NCBI GenBank assembly: GCA_035294305.1
Contig: DATGLD010000021.1
Location: 124,001-188,000, forward strand
DNA: 64,000 nt
DNA from: DASRBN01 sp035294305
GTDB lineage: Bacteria; Chloroflexota; Ktedonobacteria; Ktedonobacterales; Ktedonobacteraceae
Direction: 5' to 3'
Made by a program: the position numbers and the translations under genes. The notes under the pieces were generated by a model. It was not told the DNA's origin. It ran no database searches and saw only the letters and a list, made by a program, of their open reading frames with translations. Positions 59,050 through 64,000 of this stretch are shown in pieces; the stretch's first letter is position 1, and each line of letters starts with the position of its first letter.

Positions 59050-61063
59050 TGATGATATTCCCTTCTTCCGTACTCATCTGCCGCCTCTTCAAAATTATTG
59101 TGCCAAGAGGTGGCAGAGTTAGTAGTATAGAATGCGGACAGGACTGCCAGTAGATAGGACCGCTTGGCATCGGTTGCTTATTCTCCAGCCCGCTGCCACC
59201 ATAACGAGGTGCGTCACTATTCATTATTTCGTAATATTCACCTGCCCGTGGTACGCCTAGCCTATAACCATAACGCGGCACGGGAGTGAAATTACAAACG
59301 AATATGAGCGTGTCCTCCGCTTTATGGCTGCGTCGCATAAAGGAGATGACGCTGTTGTCCGAATCATGCGGATCAATCCATAAGAACCCTTCCGGGTCGG
59401 TGTCCAATGCCGTGAACGCAGGTTCCTTTTGATAGAGCGCATTCAGATCGCGCACAAAATCTTGCAGTTGGGCATGAAAAGGGCTGCTGGGTGGTTCGAG
59501 CAGGTGCCAATCCAGGCTTTCCTTGAAGTTCCACTCGCTCCACTGCCCGAATTCGCCGCCCATAAAAAGCAGCTTCTTGCCTGGATGCCCCCACATATAA
59601 CCAAAGAAGGCGCGTATACTGGCAAAACGCTGCCAGAGGTCGCCCGGCATCTTGTTAATCAACGAGCCCTTGATATGCACGACTTCATCATGGGACAGCG
59701 GCAGGATGAAGTTCTCGGAGTACGCATACATGAGAGAAAAGGTAATATAATTGTGATGATAGCGCCTGTAAATGGGATCGAGGTGCATGTACTCCAGCAT
59801 GTCATGCATCCAACCCATGTTCCATTTGAATGTGAAGCCTAAGCCGCCGACATAGGTGGGACGTGTCACCAGCGGCCAGGAAGTGGACTCTTCGGCGATA
59901 GTTGCCGTTCCGGGCTGCTCCGCATAAACGGCCTCGTTCAATTGGCGCAGGAAATTTACGGCTTCCAGGTGTTCTCTGCCACCATACTGGTTGGCGACCC
60001 ATTCGCCTGATCTGCGCATGTAATCAAGATAGAGCATGGATGCTACCGCGTCGACGCGCAGACCATCGACATGGTATTCTCGCAGCCAGAAGAGCGCGCT
60101 GGCGATGAGAAAGTTGCGCACTTCACTGCGGCCGTAGTCAAAAACATACGTACCCCATTCCTTGTGCTCGCCCTTGCGTGAGTCAGCGTACTCATAGAGG
60201 TGGGTGCCATCAAAGTAGCTCAGGGCATAGCCATCCTTGGGAAAATGCGAAGGAACCCAATCGAGAAATACACCGATGCCCTGCTGGTGCATATAGTCTA
60301 CGAAATATTGGAAGTCTTCGGGCGTACCGAAACGACTTGTCGGCGCGTAGTAGCCGGTAACCTGGTAGCCCCACGAGCCATCGTAGGGATATTCGGTAAT
60401 CGGCAGCAGTTCGATATGGGTGAATCCCATGTCTTTCACATATTGCGCCAGCTCTACCGCCAGCTCGCGGTAGGTCATGAAGCGGTCCTCTTCGGGCGCA
60501 CCTTCGACATGGCGCTCGGGAACATGCTTCCACGACCCCAGGTGCACCTCGTAGATTGAGATAGGCGCGTTCAAATCCTGGCGCTTGCCGCGCTCATCCA
60601 TCCAGGCATCATCACTCCATTGGTGATGGTGAATGTTGGTAACGATACTGGCATTATTTGGACGTAGTTCGAAAGCGAAGCCGTAGGGATCGGTCTTATC
60701 AACGGCATAGTGATTATAATGCGAAAGGAGAGCATATTTGTAGATGCTTCCTTCTTTCAAATCAGGGATAAAGCATTCCCAGACGCCCAGGTCGTTGTGG
60801 CGGAGATGCATCGGGTTGGCGCTGCGATTCCAGCCGTTGAAATCCCCTATTACCGAGACAGCGCGTGCGTTGGGGGCCCAGACGGCGAAATTGACGCCCT
60901 CGATGCCGTTGAAAATGGCGGGATGAGCGCCCATCTTCTCATAGATACGGTAATGCTTCCCCTGCCCAAATAGATACAGGTCAAAATCGGTGAAGATTGT
61001 GGGTACATCTTCCCCAATGACCTCTAACTTTTCTGGTACACTGTGCTGCTGTGGTACTGTCAT
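59036..61063 (-). CDS. glgB: 1,4-alpha-glucan branching enzyme
   Basis: Introduces alpha-1,6 branches into glycogen. 675 residues. N-terminal CBM48 domain (GIEGVNFAVWAPNARAVSVIGDFNGW near 55), GH13 catalytic barrel with DWVPSHF, GLRVDAVASMLYLDY (nucleophile Asp), TIAEESTSWP (acid Glu) and LSHDEVVHIKGSL. C-terminal all-beta domain. Start MTVPQQHS behind CAGGAG was chosen over a 29-codon longer frame. No other glycogen genes (glgA, glgC) are in the window. Confidence 0.96.
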   Translation of the reverse strand: MTVPQQHSVPEKLEVIGEDVPTIFTDFDLYLFGQGKHYRIYEKMGAHPAIFNGIEGVNFAVWAPNARAVSVIGDFNGWNRSANPMHLRHNDLGVWECFIPDLKEGSIYKYALLSHYNHYAVDKTDPYGFAFELRPNNASIVTNIHHHQWSDDAWMDERGKRQDLNAPISIYEVHLGSWKHVPERHVEGAPEEDRFMTYRELAVELAQYVKDMGFTHIELLPITEYPYDGSWGYQVTGYYAPTSRFGTPEDFQYFVDYMHQQGIGVFLDWVPSHFPKDGYALSYFDGTHLYEYADSRKGEHKEWGTYVFDYGRSEVRNFLIASALFWLREYHVDGLRVDAVASMLYLDYMRRSGEWVANQYGGREHLEAVNFLRQLNEAVYAEQPGTATIAEESTSWPLVTRPTYVGGLGFTFKWNMGWMHDMLEYMHLDPIYRRYHHNYITFSLMYAYSENFILPLSHDEVVHIKGSLINKMPGDLWQRFASIRAFFGYMWGHPGKKLLFMGGEFGQWSEWNFKESLDWHLLEPPSSPFHAQLQDFVRDLNALYQKEPAFTALDTDPEGFLWIDPHDSDNSVISFMRRSHKAEDTLIFVCNFTPVPRYGYRLGVPRAGEYYEIMNSDAPRYGGSGLENKQPMPSGPIYWQSCPHSILLTLPPLGTIILKRRQMSTEEGNIINESE

Positions 61064-61278
61064 TACCTGAACTCCTGGCGTTACTACATATAAAACAAAC
61101 GTTCCAGATAGACCTGTGTCAAATGCATCCTGCATGCATAAGCATATCATAAGTGGGAAGAGTTATGACTGCACTGCAGTGCAAGCTCTGTGCGGGACTG
61201 TTAGCTCCCCCTTTACCATATTACGTTTGATATCGTATGATGGTTCCTGGCAATATACTTGACGCAGGAGAGTCCTCT

Positions 61279-62340
61279 ATGCAGCTAATTCCCGGCCAGG
61301 ATAGCTTTTTTGATCTTGGCGTTCATCGTGTGATAGAGCCAAAAGGAGCGCTGCCCCAGCCTGCCTGGAAGCTCGATAATACCCCTATCGCCCGCCCATC
61401 TGAAACGCTGGTTGATATACATACGCTGCACATCGATTCGGCCAGCTTCACTCAAATAGCAAACGCATGCGATCACGACCCTACCCGCATAAAAAAGCAC
61501 ATCCTGGATATTGTGGCACAGCGCGGCAAAATGCATAATCCTGTTACCGGTTCCGGTGGAGTTCTGGTCGGCTCGATACAGGTCCTCGATGAGGTATCCG
61601 GGAAAACTCATGGACTGGCTATAGGAGATACCATTGTGAGTCTCACCTCGCTAAGCTGGCTGCCACTGTATTTAGAAGATATCTCTGCTATCCACCTGGA
61701 TCGTTGCGAGGTAGAGGCTCGCGGCAAGGCGATATTTTTCCGCGGCAATCCGGTCAGCAAACTTCCAGGCGATCTGCCACAATCTATCGTAGTTGCGGCT
61801 CTCGACGTGGCAGGCGCTCCCTCCCGAGTTTCGGCGCTGGTCAACCCGGGTATGTGTGTCACGGTGCTCGGAGCAGGAGGCACCGCCGGGCTACTGACGC
61901 TGTGTGCCATACGGCAAAAGATTGGAAGGAATGGGAAGATCGTTGCCATCGAGTATGACGAGAAAGCCTTGTGGGATATCGAGGCCCTCAAGGTCGCCGA
62001 TGTTCTTGTCCAGGGCGATGCGACGTATCCTCTCAGGCTAGTCGAGCAGGTGAGGGCAGCTTGCGGAAAGTCTGACTACCAGGCCAATCTTGCAGTCAAC
62101 GTCGTGAATGTTCCCAATACAGAGTTTGCTACCATCCTGCTGACGCGAGCAGATGGCCGTATTCTCTTTTTCAGTATGGCCACAAGTTTTACCGTGGCCG
62201 CATTAGGCGCCGAAGGCATGGCCCGCCAGGTCGAAATGCACATTGGAAATGGCTATATGCCAGATCACGGAGCAGTTGCGCTACAACTCTTGCGCGCCTA
62301 TCCCGGCTTGCGAGAGATCTTCATGAAGCGCTTCGGTTAG
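61279..62340 (+). CDS. kdd: L-erythro-3,5-diaminohexanoate dehydrogenase
   Basis: NAD(P)-dependent oxidative deamination of 3,5-diaminohexanoate, a step of anaerobic lysine degradation after lysine 2,3- and 5,6-aminomutases. 353 residues. The N-terminal HRVIEPKGALPQPAWKLDN and GNPVSKLPGDLP are family marks, with nucleotide motif VTVLGAGGTAGLLTLCAIRQKIG near residue 200 and VNVVNVPNTEFATILLTRADGRILFFSMATSFTVAALGAEG near 285. Start after AGGAGAGTCCTCT. The kamB-like gene follows after 16 bases. The aminomutase, kce and kal genes are not seen in this window. Confidence 0.88.
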   Translation: MQLIPGQDSFFDLGVHRVIEPKGALPQPAWKLDNTPIARPSETLVDIHTLHIDSASFTQIANACDHDPTRIKKHILDIVAQRGKMHNPVTGSGGVLVGSIQVLDEVSGKTHGLAIGDTIVSLTSLSWLPLYLEDISAIHLDRCEVEARGKAIFFRGNPVSKLPGDLPQSIVVAALDVAGAPSRVSALVNPGMCVTVLGAGGTAGLLTLCAIRQKIGRNGKIVAIEYDEKALWDIEALKVADVLVQGDATYPLRLVEQVRAACGKSDYQANLAVNVVNVPNTEFATILLTRADGRILFFSMATSFTVAALGAEGMARQVEMHIGNGYMPDHGAVALQLLRAYPGLREIFMKRFG

Positions 62341-62356
62341 AGGACTGTGAAAAGAT

Positions 62357-63454
62357 ATGACATCCTTCCTGGCTCAAATTGTGGCGAAAGCAGGCGTATC
62401 AAGTATCTCCCTCATAGGCCTGGCGAAGAATGTAGGCAAAACAACTACAACCAATCACCTGTTGGAAGCGCTGCTCGTTCAAGGGATCTATCGGGCCAAT
62501 GAGCTTGCGTTGACCTCGCTGGGCCTGGATGGTGAAGCAGTCGACGCATTGACCGGATTGCCGAAACCACGCTATGTGCCGCAGCCCGGAATGTTGGTAG
62601 CGACCACCGCCGAACTGCTGCGCATGGCCGAAAACGAAGGAGTGCAGGTCGAGCGCTTGCAGCAACTTTCTGGCAGAACAGCGCTCGGCCCAGCTGTGCT
62701 GGCCCGTATTAGAGAACCAGGACGGGTGATTATCGCCGGCCCGACATTGTTACGTGACCTGCGTAGCGCCCTGGACAAAATGCAGGAGTGCGGCGCCCGT
62801 CTGAGCATCGTTGATGGAGCAATTAACCGCCTGGGAGCGGCCTCCCCGGAGATTACCGACGCGTGCATTCTCTGTACAGGAGCCAGTGCGGGAGCAACGC
62901 CTGCACTGGTGGCCAGACGCACCGCCGATATTCTGAGCAGGCTAACGATAAAGCAAACACAATGGACAGTGGCATATAAGAATTCTGCCTCCCGGGCTCG
63001 CCTCCTCATGTTTTGCCCTCAGAATGCTGGTGAAACCCCCGTGGTCTACTCAGGCTCAAGCGAGCCCCTATTAGAGGCAGAATGGATCGTAACTCACATG
63101 GGGGCAGACGATCATCCCGTGTTTATCCTGAACGGCGCACTGAGTGAGGAGCTGGCGGCGGGATTACTTGCGCTTCTCTTGAAACGCATCTCATATAGCC
63201 ATAGCCTGCTAATCATCAAAAACGCAACCAGAATATTCTGCCATTCCAGCACACTGCAAAGACTAAAAGAGAGAGGGCTGGAAGTACAAGTAGCCGACCC
63301 TATCAACATATTAGCGCTCACGATTAACCCCTACACACCGGAATATCCCTGCATACCTCAGCGGCTGGTGGAAGCGCTCCTGGAGCAACTGCCAGCTGAG
63401 CACCCGCCAATCATTGACGTAGTCTCGGGGCTATACACCAATCAGGTCTTGTAA
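62357..63454 (+). CDS. kamB: KamB-like P-loop protein (lysine 5,6-aminomutase reactivase subunit)
   Basis: 365 residues. N-terminal P-loop SLIGLAKNVGKTTTTNHLLEAL near residue 18, then LALTSLGLDGEAVDALTGLPKPRY and VIIAGPTLLRDL, and the C-terminal PTLL/INILALTINPYTPE. This matches the P-loop proteins encoded beside B12-dependent lysine or ornithine aminomutases, thought to reactivate the damaged cofactor with a MutS-like partner (KamC). KamC and the aminomutase are absent here. Placed by similarity of pattern, not by search. Confidence 0.75.
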   Translation: MTSFLAQIVAKAGVSSISLIGLAKNVGKTTTTNHLLEALLVQGIYRANELALTSLGLDGEAVDALTGLPKPRYVPQPGMLVATTAELLRMAENEGVQVERLQQLSGRTALGPAVLARIREPGRVIIAGPTLLRDLRSALDKMQECGARLSIVDGAINRLGAASPEITDACILCTGASAGATPALVARRTADILSRLTIKQTQWTVAYKNSASRARLLMFCPQNAGETPVVYSGSSEPLLEAEWIVTHMGADDHPVFILNGALSEELAAGLLALLLKRISYSHSLLIIKNATRIFCHSSTLQRLKERGLEVQVADPINILALTINPYTPEYPCIPQRLVEALLEQLPAEHPPIIDVVSGLYTNQVL

Positions 63455-63459
63455 CTACA

Positions 63460-63598
63460 CAGCGTATGTATTTGCAGAAGGAAGCAAATAACATTGTCTC
63501 ATCAGCGCTATTTGCTTTCCTCCGGCAGAGCGACGGCAGCTCCGTTCTAGCGGCTCCGTTCGGGGCAGCCGTCAATCGCTGCTCAAATACATACTGCG
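63460..63598. repeat. Foldable element with three stems around one junction
   Basis: The closing stem GTATGTATTTG (63464-63474) pairs with CAAATACATAC (63584-63594). Inside are GGAAGCAAATA (63480-63490) with TATTTGCTTTCC (63509-63520, one bulge) and GACGGC (63532-63537) with GCCGTC (63568-63573). It occupies most of the gap between kamB and the lipoprotein gene. Terminal inverted repeats of this kind also fit a small non-autonomous mobile element. Confidence 0.6.
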
Positions 63599-63669
63599 TA
63601 GCATCTTCGATCTGAATAAACTTTTACCTTTGCGCCGTCCTTTTCTCTAGCTCCTTACGGAGGCAGAAT

Positions 63670-64000
63670 ATGACTTCTACGAAACGCTTTTTGCTTATCA
63701 TAACAGGCATTCTGATTGCACTATTCATTGCAGCCTGTGGCAATGGCACAGGCACCGGCAGTCGTTATGGCAGCAGTACTACCGGCTCAACGCCAACGAC
63801 GGGTAGTAACCAGTCCACAAGTGTCGTTAAAACGGCCCCGGTGACCATCAATGGCAAAACGGAGACAATCTTAACCAACGCGCAGGGCATGACGCTGTAT
63901 TATCGCACAAGCGATACTGCTACATCCGTCTGTAGTGGCGCCTGCGCGCAGGCCTGGCCACCATTCTTATTCACCGGGTCAGGCGCTCCCACCAGTTCCA
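63670..64000 (+). CDS. COG4315-type secreted-repeat lipoprotein, cut by window end
   Basis: 110 residues visible. Signal peptide with lipobox FIAACGNG near residue 22, a Gly/Ser/Thr linker, then a repeat of the Lipoprotein_15 (PF03640) type: NAQGMTLYYRTSDTATSVCSGACAQAWPPFL, with the Y-x-Y and C-x3-C-x3-WPP signature. In this family the repeat often occurs two to four times, and the function is unknown. Start after GGAGGCAGAAT. The C-terminus lies beyond the window. Confidence 0.85.
   Translation, partial: MTSTKRFLLIITGILIALFIAACGNGTGTGSRYGSSTTGSTPTTGSNQSTSVVKTAPVTINGKTETILTNAQGMTLYYRTSDTATSVCSGACAQAWPPFLFTGSGAPTSS

Overview
The window looks like ordinary chromosome of a Gram-positive-like, multicellular-type Chloroflexota, most probably a Ktedonobacteria relative. 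This is an inference from gene content: three Ser/Thr kinases with zinc-ribbon, FHA or extracellular tails, a full F420 branch with a split FbiB, an FMN-riboswitch RibXY transporter of the kind known from Chloroflexi, a T-box on a tRNA-synthetase operon, a DUF6391 protein and PKD/lipoprotein surface proteins. No rRNA, tRNA, prophage, insertion sequence or CRISPR array was seen.

Layout. 1-5.4 kb: a cut-off carboxylesterase, glutamine synthetase with a clear terminator, and a glucose-dehydrogenase-like enzyme translationally coupled to a remnant of a DUF1269 gene. 5.7-9.4 kb (minus): F420 operon cofE, FbiB-type nitroreductase, cofD, cofC and an F420/flavin-type oxidoreductase. 9.5-17.2 kb (plus): phosphoesterase, DoxX, LmbE-type deacetylase, FMN riboswitch with ribX-ribY, then protocatechuate ring cleavage pcaH-pcaG-pcaB. 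17.2-26.3 kb: GNAT, membrane Ser/Thr kinase, GT-C glycosyltransferase, TetR and YceI, a RibD-C reductase, an XRE-cupin regulator with an operator-embedded promoter, and a tRNA deacylase.

26.4-30.9 kb (minus): T-box leader, AlaX-type editing protein and IleS. 30.9-40.6 kb (plus): 2-oxoglutarate dehydrogenase E1 and E2, kinase-FHA protein, DUF6391, sulfurtransferase, APH-like kinase and a probably frameshifted PKD membrane protein. 40.7-45.2 kb (minus): Lrp regulator, kinase, homoserine dehydrogenase and ketopantoate-reductase-like protein. 45.4-50.3 kb (plus): deacetylase, M48 peptidase, truncated EamA transporter, trans-3-hydroxyproline dehydratase and GNAT. 50.5-57.8 kb: a large MacB/FtsX-like ABC exporter divergent from a NarL-type two-component system. 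58.2-61.1 kb (minus): glgB and a LOG-family gene. 61.3-64 kb (plus): kdd and kamB of lysine fermentation, then a lipoprotein cut by the window end.

The most unusual material is non-coding. A roughly 80-100-bp element occurs three times (8.54, 23.49 and 49.55 kb). It has a conserved promoter-like TTGACY-16 bp-TATAYT start, a hairpin whose arms covary between copies, and a GGGATTGAAA-like end. There is also a predicted three-way-junction element at 63.46-63.60 kb, a short TATAGCCA motif found four times, and several long perfect palindromes in promoter regions. cofE appears to have no canonical start codon: the best candidate is ATC behind a perfect AGGAGG.
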